Shown here in pieces: positions 14,171 through 26,800 of a DNA stretch of 64,000 nucleotides. The translations under genes and the position numbers were made by a program. The stretch spans positions 1,240,001-1,304,000 of the forward strand of contig NC_089564.1 of assembly GCF_040115645.1 (NCBI RefSeq), written 5' to 3'. Origin of the DNA: Euwallacea fornicatus. Taxonomy: Eukaryota > Arthropoda > Insecta > Coleoptera > Curculionidae. Within the stretch, counting starts at the first letter, position 1; each line of letters begins with the position of its first letter. The notes beneath the pieces were generated by a model that saw only the letters and a list, made by a program, of their open reading frames with translations, was not told where the DNA came from and made no database searches.

Positions 14171-14285
14171 ATTAAAGTTTCCAAAAATTCACGTTAATTA
14201 AGAGATTGTTTTCATCTGTGATGTATACGAAAAATTATTGCTGATAGTGGGCCTTTCTTTAATATTCAATTTCTTACGTAAATAT
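14171..14285 (+). pseudogene. Degenerate duplicate of receptor A exon 1
   Basis: This stretch aligns base for base, with about 25-30% mismatches and one small indel, to the start of the real first exon at 14886. Shared blocks include AAAGTTTC, GATTGTTTT, TTGATAGTGGG/CTGATAGTGGG and TTTCTT. The ATG has become ATT, a TAA interrupts the reading and the frame shifts, so it cannot encode the signal-anchor segment. It lies 715 bp upstream of the functional exon, which suggests an old tandem duplication of the 5' end of the gene. Confidence 0.65.
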
Positions 14286-14885
14286 ATGAAGTACAAGCTT
14301 TATTTCTTAATATCCTTCACGCAACATCATTTATCACAAGACCAATTAGGACACTGGGTGTATCTCGGCCGGATACTTCATCAGGGTGAAGAGGTGTTAA
14401 TATAATAATTAATTTAACCATTTATACTTTGATAAGTATCTAAAATTCTTGAAATTGATCTTTGCAATAGGTAATGTTCAGGATATTATCTAACAGGAAA
14501 ATCAAAAACTAAGAACTCTTGATTTGTCATTTAAAACGTACTTACTAGTATTATTATGAGGGGTAATAAAGACAATCTTTTAGAGCACCATGATGGGTAT
14601 TCTATTGCTTCCTTTATTATAGAGATTAAATCAAATAAAATTTCGTGTAATAATGAATAATTTCCACAAATTACACGTGCACACAGGTGTAGGCAGTTAG
14701 GTAATGGTTTCATTTCCTATACGATGTCGAATAATGATAAATTTATTAGTATCATTATGAGTGACATTTTTCTTGTATTACTTATTACATCAATATATGA
14801 TAAAGCTGTATAGTCGGTTACCAATATCGTACTCGTATGGTTTTAATTAAATTCGGTTAAACTTGTATGAATTATGGAATTAACA

Positions 14886-17800
14886 ATGAAAGTTTCGAAA
14901 ATTAAGATTGACTACAAGATTGTTTTTACCTGTGGTGTATGCGGAGTAATATTGTTGATAGTGGGTCTTTATTTAGGATTCAGTTTCTTGCCTAAATTCG
15001 TTGATAAAAAATTGCTAGAGGTAAGTTTTTAATGATGATGTTCTGGGTACTTTTGCGTAACTATTTAGATCTCGGAAATTAAATGAGAGACAGAGTCGGT
15101 CAAATTACGGAAAATTCCACAATTTAGTACTCAATCAAATTTCGTTTTTTACAAATTGAAAGAATGTGTACCTAAGTGCGAAAAAAATGAAATAAATACA
15201 AAGAATAAGAAAAGCTTACAATCTTGTTTTTATTTTTCCCAGCGTTGTTTGCGACGATTTGGCCCCATTTGTAGTAGTTTTTGGCGTTCTACAGGGTAAT
15301 GCCGTCAAATTTTAAATACGACTTTTCATTTTTTGGATCTCTATCCTCAAATTATTATTATTTTATTAATTACAAGCCTGGAAATTTTATTTCGTTTTTC
15401 GAACCAGCGCTAAATATGGGAGCTCTGTATAGATTAGACCAGATTTGTTCAGAGTGGGTATACCCCAGCGTTCTAGATGATCTGTTGTTTCCAACCTTAA
15501 TTGCAATTAATCCAAAAACCTCGGTTCCTTTGGCAACTTGTACCCATCAATCCACTCAATGAAATATATGGAAGATCTCAAATCGGATCTGCTATGTGTG
15601 ACGACTAATTTATTATTAACTTAATTTTCAACGAGATGAAGCTCCACCGCACTATTTCCCCCCTGTTAGACAATAGTCACAGGATAAGTTTCCTAACAAA
15701 TGGTTTGGTATAAGAAGACCAATTCAGTGGCCACCGCTACCACCGAATTCTCTGGAGTTTTTCCTTCAGGGCATCTTAAGTCTTTCGTTTACAAAACCCA
15801 ACCTCAAGATTTGTAAGGACTGAAGAGAATAATTACCTCTGCGTGTGAGAAGATTCAAGTAGAAGTTGTCGTGAATGTTAGAGAAGAGTTTGAAAACAGA
15901 CTCTGTTACTGTTCAGAAAATAATGCACAGCATTTTGAACACTTAAAATATTAATATACTTTAACTATAATAAATATTTTTTCTACATTACAGCTGATAC
16001 TTAAGCTCGTTTACGGTGTAAATTAATTTAAATTATTTTAATTCACTATTAAGTCATATTAGTGTATTGTAAAATTAATGCCGATAACAGGTGACCATTT
16101 CGCACAAGTTTTACATTCAATTTTTTCTATGATGCCGAAAATCAGGAAAGATTTAATCTTGATTCTGTTTAAGTAATTTTGTTCCGAATTATTCAAAATC
16201 GACCGGAATAAGTTTATTACACTGATAATTTTTTTTTTTTATTAGTTTCTTTAATGTTAATATTGAATTCAAAAAGTATGGCCAAAATCAACATTCAATG
16301 CGATTAAAATATGATAATGGTTAAATGTGTGCTTGTATAAATTGGAAATTTTAATCTGCTAAGAGACAATATTATTGTCCTTTGATTATCGTGTGAAAAC
16401 TGCACTTTTTACATTCATAAGAGAGTACAAAGGACGCTCACGCACCCATAATTTGGTGTTGCTATCTATATTATTAGTGTTTATGTTCATTTCAAAGCAG
16501 CTATAGAATAATGTTATTTGTGTAAAATACGTAATTTTGTACCATCCCTTTGCCTCCCATTGCAGGCGCAAAATAAATCCAAAAAGCTCTTTTCGGGATT
16601 TTGATGTACGAGACTTTAATACAATTAAGCTATAAGGCTTTAAGATTACAAAAAAACCGCTCGGATTTTCAAAACATATTTAATATTCATATAATTTATA
16701 CAATAATAATTTTTTTTTATAAATAAAATATAATAAAAGAGTAAGATATTCGCACTACTTAGTCAAGAACTTTAAATTGACGGTGTAAAAGTTTAGCTTT
16801 CCGACCTTCGTATATAAAAAGCCAATAAGTGAAGTCAAAGGTTTCTTAACATTAATGAATATTAACAAAGACTAACAATTGCTTGATGCGAAGGGGTTGT
16901 TAATCAGCAAACTTTCGATTTTAGAGATTTTCGAACCCTAGTTCATTATCCTAAAGAGAATTTATCAAATTTCAGGCGAAAGTACTAAAAGAAAACACAG
17001 AACAATGGAAAACTTTCATGAAAGTTCCCTTTTCATTAAATTTCAAGGTGTACTTATTTACCATTGTGAACCATGAGGAGGTACTGAAAGGAGCCAAGCC
17101 TGCTGTTAAAGAGACAGGGCCATACGTTTACAAGTAAGTCAAAATGGAAAAAATAATACAAACAATGCCTGATTGCAAAGAGAACAATTTAAAGGATCCA
17201 TATATACAGTGTGTTTCAGAACTATTGGATCAAACTATTAGGGATTGTTTAGTTTGACAATAGAAAATGCCTGAGGACAAGAACGCGCGTCCGTAAATGT
17301 CTCCCTAAGGCGCTATGAACCTTATGATGCTTTAAAACAGTTACGTGCAAAAATGTTTTAATCAAGTTTTAGTATGTTTCATTTTAATTTATTTGTACAA
17401 AATGACTCTGTAGTAATTGTTCAGAGTGTCGTCCTTGAATTTGATTGCACCTGTTTAAACGATTTACATGGTTTTTGAGGACCTCGTTAAAAATTTGAAA
17501 ATCGTTTTGAACGACTTCAAGTGCTGTAGTGATTCATGTGATCAGGTCTCGTTATTTTTCGACTGGCGTCTCATGAACCAGACACTTTACATGTCCGCGC
17601 AGAAATAAATCTAACAGTATTAGATCGGTTGACCTAGGGGGCCACGGAACTGGGACACTTCTGGAGATCCAATGTCGTCCGGACCAATAAAGTTCAAAAA
17701 CAGCATTTTGAACAATTTCTATAGTTATTTTGTACAAACAAATGAAAACGCATTAAAACTCGAGAAAACACGCGTTTGCACATAACTGTCTTGAACAATC

Positions 17801-20800
17801 ATAAGGACATAACGTGTTAGGGAGAAATTTGCGGACACGAATTCTTGCACTCAGATGTCTTCTACTGTTGCACTGAACAGCCCCTAGAAGTTCGTTCCCA
17901 TAATACTGAAACACTTTGTATAATGAATATACAGAGTGGATTCTTCTGAGAAAAAATTTTTTGGGGGTTCCTGATAATGCTATATCTTAATGACCAGCAT
18001 GTTTCATGCCTTTTTAGGGCAATAAATTGTTCTCACAATTTTTATGTTTGTTCTTAATATGTCTTAACAATAACAGTTATCTGTTAAATTCAGTGACGAA
18101 CAAAAATTAGTAATTGAACGTTGAATCCTTTGCAGATTGAACAGATGGAAAGATGATGTCGTTTGGAATTATGTTTCTGATGAAATTTCCTACTACGACT
18201 ATGAGCTGTACGATTTCGACCAAGAGGCATCTGGGGATCTGACTGAGGATGACCTCATAACGACACTGAACATCCCCTATATGGTAAGCAGTGGGAACTT
18301 CTTTACTTCCAATTTTGTTCTTTGACTGATTTTATTTAGATTAGTGCATACAAGGTGTCGTATATAAGGTATCCCAAAAAATATCGACAAACTTTAAGAG
18401 GTGATGGAAGACATCAGTATAATTTTTTAAAATTAAATAAACATATGCCCGCAATGAAGCTATTTGAGTAGGAAAAGGAGCAACATATGGTTTGGATCAT
18501 TATGATCACTTTTTATCAGACGTGTTTTTATTGGTAAATAACTATGGCTTACAGTAGTTACTCAAAATGTTGGCCATTTACCTCAATGCAAAGGTAGCAT
18601 CTTTGATGCATTGAATAGCGGAAGCTATGAAATATTCCGGGAATAGCTTCTAGATCTGCGTAACTGGCCATTATTCTTCCTAAAAGATTGTTCACATTAC
18701 AAATAGGCATTTCGTCAATCATAGATTTAAGATAACCCCTAAGGAAAAAAATCCATGGTGTTGAGATCAGGAGAACGCGCGGGCCAAGTTACAGGACCTC
18801 GTCTTCCGATTTGTTGGTGCATATCGGTAAGTCGTTCAAATGAAAATTAACGTCTATTTTCAATACAAATTTTGATTTAAAAATTAAAAAAAATGAATGT
18901 TACTGTACCATCTAAATAATCATAATGTCCGAATAATATCTACTACGGTCTTAAAATTGGCATCTTTGGTCTGTGTAATTGTGATAAAGAAATGTTTGTG
19001 CTCCCCAACAGCAAACTTAGTTGGAACAAAAAATGGTCAACGAAGAATACCGCTGTCCAACTTAATCAAAAATCGATTTATAATAGTTATTTGATATAAT
19101 TTTAAATATCTCATTTGTCCTACAGTCCCAACGGCACCTTTGTGGACATATGTTTATTAAAAAAAAGTATGTATTGATGTTCCCCACCGTCCCTTTAAGT
19201 TCGACGATATATTTATGAAACGCCCTGTAAACATCACGTTACATGTTTAGTACGTTGTTCCTTTGCGGTTCATTTCATGGATTGAGGTGATGAACTTCAA
19301 CGTTAGCGCCCATAAACAAAGTTCAAAAATCAAAAACGACTCTTCATTATCAACTACACCAGTTTTATTCAATGCCGTATCATAAACCTACAAAGCCTCA
19401 AGACTCTCTACCAAGCGGAAACCACCGGGGCAGCAGCCACAACAGGGGAAGCGACAGTTCTGCCAGTAGCGATAGTACCAGAGGGGCCAGCGACGACGGT
19501 ATCAACTGTGGAGTGCGCGGCAATCCCGGAAACCAAAGGTGCTGAGTAGGCGGTCACTACTGGGGCAGAATAGGCGGACACCACTGGGGCAGAGTAGGCA
19601 GCATGGGCAGCCACCACCGGCGCGGCGTACGCGGTATGGGCGGCCACTACTGGGGCAGAGTATGCCACCGCTGGGGCAGCGTGGGCAGTAACTAATGGCG
19701 CAGAGTAGGCGAGCGCTGGGGCGGCGGCTACAACGGGGGCGGCGGCTACAACGGGGGCGGTTTCGGCAACCACTCCTACGGATTCTTCGGAGATGATCTG
19801 TCCACCAGGGGCAACTGAGGAGATGGCGCTACCATCAGGTCCGACCACAGTACTCCTGGAGCTGGGCCCTTGGATGATTTTGGCCGATGGGAGGACGGCG
19901 ACACTGGCGCTGGCCACAGCCAAGACGGCGAAAAGAGCAACGAAGGACTGCAGGAAATGGCTTTATTTAGTTCAAACGCAAAGTGATTTTGATAATTTTG
20001 CAAGTGTGGATTAGTGGTTACGTGTAAAACATGGATTATGGTATAAATCACTACACCTACCCAGTTTATTGAGCACTGATTTAAATTTTAAACTTTAAAT
20101 GAAGTCTCTTATTATCTGGAACGTTTCATGAAAATACGCATGAATGATAGACTAAACCAATGTGTTTGGTAAATGGAAAGCTCCGAAGGCGCGCGCATCA
20201 AGTCCTCTCGAATCCTTAATCACTTTAAGATTTGTTACCACGAAAATTGCGCTTTTTTTAAATTCAAGTCTTATTAAGTGTTTTAAACCGGGAGGGATTA
20301 AAGCAGACAAATAATCTAATTAAACATGCGCATATTGTGTAATCCGTATTACACGCACAGGGAGTTTCAGAAGTATGGGATCAAACTTCTGGCGATTGTT
20401 CAGTGTAACAATAGGAGACATCTGAGTATAAGCACTCATACTCGCCAATGTCTCCCTAAGACGCTACGGCCTTATGATGCTTTAACATGATTATGTATAA
20501 AAATGTGCTTTGACCAGTTTTAGTACACCTTATTTTAATTTGCTTATAGAAAATAACACTACAGTAAATATTCAAAGCGTATTCGGATGTTATATTTAGC
20601 ACTCGAATCGTCAGTTCGGATAATATTACATAGACAGAGGTGGTCTAGTTCTGTGGCCCTCTAGCCCACCCGATCTAACACCTTCAGATTCGTTTCTGTG
20701 GGGACACTTAAATTTTTCGGTTTATGAAACATCAGTAGAAAACAGACTAACGTTCGATAGCACGAATCACTGCGGCACTTGAATTCACTCAAAACCATTA

Positions 20801-23800
20801 ACAAATTTTTATCGAATCCGCAAAAACCGATTGCATCGTTTAAATAGGCGCAATGAAGCGCAAGGACATTTTCAACAATTACTGTAGTGTTATTTTGAAC
20901 AAATAAATTAAAGTGAAACGTACTAAAACTTGATAAAAACATTTTTAAACGTGACTATCTTCGAGCCCTATAGGCAGTAGTGTCCTAGACTTTGCGCATG
21001 CGGGTTCTCATACTCAGAGGTGTTCTATTGTCGCACGGAACATTCGTTGGGGGTTCGATTCCATGGTTCTGAAGCATCTTCGATGATAAATTAGACTTTT
21101 TTGAAGAAAAAAATTCTCAACTTTTTTTTTTCGAATTGTGCATAGTTCATTCAGAAATAATTATTTTTTGAATACCGTATGGCTCAGAGCGGTAACGCTT
21201 TTAAAACGTTTTCGTGTCGGACCGACCTTGCACGGTGGCAGTTTCATTGTAGCGATCAGGCAGTTTCTCCGCACTTCACAATTCGAATCTATAACATAAA
21301 ATTTAATATAAAAATCGATTTTCTTTACTATTTTGCTTTTTTGCGTTAATGAGCCACTCTGCAGGTACGTCCGTAGGCCCCCTTCAGCGTGCGGACGATT
21401 TCCTTTACACAGGGTGATAAGCGCTACAATGAAACGGTCGCCGTGGAAGGTGCCTCCTATGTAAACATGTTGGAAAATGTTATTGTTTGGAGCCGCACGT
21501 TATTTAAAAAAACGATTGTTGCTGAGTAAACCGCGCAGAATACGAAAAACGTGGAGAAATTGTTTCTTTAAAAAAGCCCAATTCGTTAAAAATAATACTG
21601 TTTGCTTGATAATTCAAATGAGTAAATAATTTTCGAAAAGTTTCGTTTAAGGGTGGCTGGAAAACCACCCTTAACTTTTTCTAGTATTTTGAGCTCCACT
21701 TTCACCTACTTAAGTTTTGTACGAGCTTTCCGCACACCTTGTACCTACTCCCACTAAAACTTATCGCACAAGCAATTCAAGCAAATACAAGTACAATGGC
21801 TACTTACGGAGGAGTTCATGGTGGTTGTTTTGATATTTCTGGTGGACAGATAACTGATACAATTTAAAATCCTGGGCGGTATTTATACATGAATCAAAAT
21901 TCGGGCGACCTTCTTGGATCTTTATTCCTGCATTGTTCGCAGCTTACAAGTTGACATTTCTAATTAATGCGAAGTTCTTTTAAAGCAGTTACACCAGTTC
22001 GAGTTCCGCGTGGCGTTTTTTTTCTTCGTGCACGGAATACCTCATTATACCCATTAACCATTGATACAATTTTGATATGGGTATGGACGGCCCTCGTACC
22101 TGAAGACGGAAAGGACTCGTAAATCATAAGATCGGCCTGTAATTTGCGGTAGCGCGGAGCTGGTACTTGAGAAGGTCAGTGTGGTTTTATGATGATTGAG
22201 TTCGGGTGTAATTGGACTGAACACGGAAATATTTTTTGTCTTTCTGGCATTGAAGGATTGCAAAGGGCGACCCAATTCGAGGCTCATAGTTGGGATTTGG
22301 GGAGCACGTACAGCGTGGGTCAATTGAGGGCGCAATTGAGCAATTTGGTACTCGGCGACAAGTGATTTGGGGATTTGAAATGTTGGCAGTAGCTATTGAA
22401 ACATCGAAAATAACTGAAAACGTTTCTTTAGACTGTTAAATTTTGAAATACAGAGCGTTAAAAAAAGGATGCAAAAACTGAACGGGGCAAGTATGATCGT
22501 ATTCTTTGCTGTCTCACCCCAGACACAAGGGGAACACAGTTGGTTGACAGTGCCGAGGTGAACTGTATCTGTTTTGCGTAGCTCTCAATTTTGTTCGAAG
22601 CTTATTTGGCGTTGAACCGATGCAGAACAAAACACACTTGGTAACAACACACGGTAACAACACACGGTAACAACACACTTGGTAACAACTCACTTGGTAA
22701 CAACACCACATTTGGTAACAACACACTTGTATTTGTCTCACTAAATTTTCAAAATTACTTTACAAGGGACAAAGGTCATAACAAATTGTAAAATTAGAGC
22801 GAACTAGAAAACCACAAGCGATCACCGAATGTTAAGAAACTTTTCCGATTGGGAGCTTTTCCTTGACCAGGGCAACTGATACGTGAATCGAGCGCAGTAT
22901 AGGGATCCTACTAAGACTTTAGGAGTTAAAAAGAGAATAGGAGAGATGCTGAAGAGGCGTTGCGTTTTGTATGATAGATTCTATGAGACTGATCCAAGTC
23001 TCAATTTTTCCCACCGAATGTGAACCTCAAGTTGTCCATTTATATTTTTACCACCTCATAGTCGTACCAGTTAATGTGAATTCTTAGCGCTGAGGACTGA
23101 GAATTGCTTATCAATACGGTGCCGTGAAGGTGTGAGAAAAATGATGGGTGAGAAGAGTTATGAGCGTGGAATATGTACGCAGTTGACTAGTGTAAACACT
23201 GCCCTTAAGGGTGATTAATAAGGGTTTCGTTAGCAACATAATAAGACATTTATTAGTGGGTGAAGATGTTGGGTATTTTCCTAACACTGATATCACTTCG
23301 TAGGTGATTCGCTCGAATGTTAACGTGGCAACGAACAAGATGTCCGTAGTACGTACTGCATTAATAAAATCCGGATCATTGAGGTTTCTTTTATTCTAAA
23401 GACTCGTAAGGTACGTCGTTAGTTTATCCATGACTTAGTGAGTGAAAGTCATTTGCATACTTGATAGCTTGATTGACAATAATATCTTGTTTTCGATTAA
23501 TGGTAATTTCTTATCTATATGATCAAATGATTCACGAGTTATTTTTAATCGTAGAGTCCAACCCCGGCCACAGGGGAACCCCTTTTGGGACACCCTGTAC
23601 AAATAGTTGTTTTAGTTTATTCTCTTTTTACAGACTTTTCTCCTCAACGCAGAATCAAACGAAGCCACGGCTGGGTTCCTGCCAATGATAGATGAGGCCT
23701 TAGAATCTATTTTTGCGGAAAACAACGGCCCCTTCCTGATAAACGCCACAGTTAGAGATTACCTATTCGACGGAATAAGGTTCTGCAAAAACGGATGCAT

Positions 23801-26800
23801 TGATGACGGATTTGTAGCCAAAATGGTTTGCGATAAAATGAAGGAAAAACTCAATGTTACTGATCAAATCAGGCTGGATGGGAACGATATCGTGTACTCA
23901 ACTTTTTACTATGTAAGCACAGGGAGGTTCACGTAAGATGATCCACTACGTCATCTAACAAGCCATAAGGTTTAGGAAAAAGTTTAATATAAAAACCATT
24001 CAGTTTATCATAAATTTTTGTTTGTAATGTTTCGGAAGTGACTGAGTGGTCCAGAAAACCGTGGCGTGGCAAAAATGAACGAAATGTATTAAATTAATGG
24101 ATAAGAATGTAATTAGAAATTTTAAATGGAAAAAATTCCCGTTAATTATATTAATTAATTAAATATGTAAGATTTTTTTGGGGTAAATACAAATATAATT
24201 TGAAAGGGAATTTTTTAAAAATCACTAAAAAAAATCGAGTTTGAGGGAGTTGAAATGGGAAGAGTGTTGATATATTTTTCACACCCTATATAAAATTTTG
24301 TCGAAAATAAAACAATATACTCTAATGAAACCACTTTTTGTTTTTAACTGGACAATTTTTTGATTAATTCGATTGATACTTTTAGAATTTTCAGAAGTTC
24401 ATTTTTCTCTCGATCTTCACTTTAAACCGAAAAACTGCTAAAAAATTTTCATATTTTGCACCAACGAAAAGTAATCACAAACAGAATTAGTATCCGAAAC
24501 CACTTACAGGGTATTCCATTTAAAAAATGTATTTTCGTCACTCGCTGTTTTCTGGATCACCCTCAAGCTATGAAAATATTTTTAAAAAGTCATCAAAAAC
24601 TGAATAACATTAATAATAAACTTCTTTTAACCTTGCCGTTTTTGAAATAAGGTAGAGAACCAGCTTGCGTGGACCACTCTGTACATTTTTACCCAAGGGA
24701 AAAGAGCCATATTCTAATAATCGCTATGATATTAAGCTGTAAAGGGTATTAAGAACGGAACGCTGCGTGTGCTTTGTTCTCGAATTAACATTTTCTCCAG
24801 CATTTGGAGCAGAAGTGGTGTATAGTGAATACTTTGTTTTTTACATTTATCTTTTTTTTATAGCGTAATAATACTCGTCAAGCGTACATAACAGTAAATT
24901 CTGGCAGGAAAAACAATCAAGAAATTGGAACGATGACGCGTCTGAACAATAACTCTTTTGTAAAAGCCTGGCTTAATGACAAATATCAGTGCAATAAAGT
25001 AGTTGGAGCAACTAGTATTTTTCCAATAAACTTAAGCTCCAAGACCAAGTTCCAGAGCTTTTCTCCTGAGATTTGCAGGTAAGTTCCTGTTCCAAAACAA
25101 ATATGGGAATGAAAGAACATTCTCTGACACGGAATTGTCTCTTGAGGGATATACCATCATAGACTGCGAGTCGCTGCTGTCTTCTGCTAGTTGAATTGCG
25201 CACTCTGTTCATCTACTGTCCTTTTGGATTGTTTCGGCCCTATTGTAATTCTTTTCACTTTTCGCTTAGTCGGGAGGCCCTTCGTGAAGGATTGACGCCT
25301 CCCTGTACTCGACTCGCATTATTTAAAGATGCGAAGCAACGCCACTCTCCCTCCTTTCAATCACTTTATCTGTGCCCTTTTGCTCCTATATCATGTCGTT
25401 GCTAATCCCGATGCACCCGTCCAACAGAAATTTTGGCCCTTTTTTTCGGCAATGGAAATTGTTCCTGCACCATTAAGTTCCGTTTTGAGATGCTTCTCTG
25501 TGCGTTGCAGCATCCACACAGGGTGGAACAGCCAAATGGAATACATACATCTGCATATTTCGACGTATGAGAGACAATTGCCGAAACTCATCAATTCTAG
25601 ATTCTAAAATTACCTCCTGCAACGTAATAATGCAAATTGCAATGCAATTTCATGTCTGAATTCAACCCCATTTGCGTGACGATCGCGACCCCCGAATTTT
25701 CATTTTCTATTCAAAACTGCTACGGTTTTGAACTTTATTGTAAAAGTGAATAGGAAAAAGTATCTTGTAACTCACGATATTCTTTACAACAAACTAAAAA
25801 CTTAATAACTAATACAATTTCGTTATTGATGCTGTAATACAGTAACAAACTAAATCGATTTTCCTACGGGGTTAGTTAGCCCGCTTCGGGAGAGGAGGCT
25901 TTCAGAGGTCACCACATGAAGGTGCAGGTAGGTCTATGGGTTTCAAGTTCCCGTTCTGATATAGTCCAAAACAAATGCGAAAATCGAGTATCTGCTGAAT
26001 GAAACCTTCGTGTTTTTCGATAAGTTTTTTAACTTCTAGATCGATAAAATTTGAATTTGGAAAGATGGAACTGGTGGGACTCATTAAAGGCTACACTTAC
26101 TTTGCTTCAAAAAGCAGCTTCAACAATTCAAAGAACGTGCTGGAGAACCACTGCTACTGCACCAACAAGACGCAGAATTTGGATGGTAATTTCGGATGTT
26201 TATACGATGGAGTTACAGATATTACCACATGCCAAGGTAATAACGTTTTGCGCAACCCGGTATTATTTTAACACATTCGTGGAGGAGTCACATGACTTTA
26301 CTCCTTAAATGGCGTGGTATAGGAACAATATTTAAATGAATTGCAACGAGGAATCGTGGAGAATTATGTCATTTAGCCCAAAGCAGGTTTGGTTACAGGA
26401 AGTGTATTTAACCAACATTTCCCAATGCATTTGCAAAACATAACGGATAGAAGATCGGTATCTGAATCGAAAAGGATTTATACTTAAAACCGTGCTAATT
26501 GAATCGGGTACCACGCATTAACGAGTCTCAGCATTTAGGTACCTAGTTACCCTATCACAAGAAAGCTCATATCATAAGACATTCCGATTCCTTGTCTTCT
26601 AACATTGATAATTCTTGAAATGAAGTTTTTCAAAAGCCAGTAGGACTTCATAGAAGACCAAAAGTTCTGCATAAACTGAACAAATATTTTTCATGAAAAT
26701 GGAGTTTTTGTGTTTAGAAGATTTTTATTAGTTCTGATTTATTTTCCCTGGCAATTCTAGCAGAAATTTTTCTGTAAGATGCAGCGTAACAGATCTCGAC

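Noticed and set aside
21050..21064. GGTTCGATTCC, a perfect tRNA B-box
   Set aside because: No D-arm, anticodon arm or acceptor stem around it, and the bases lie in the inverted end of a transposon relic.
22514..22741. Cys/Tyr-rich open frame
   Set aside because: It is a translation of the GGTAACAACACAC minisatellite.
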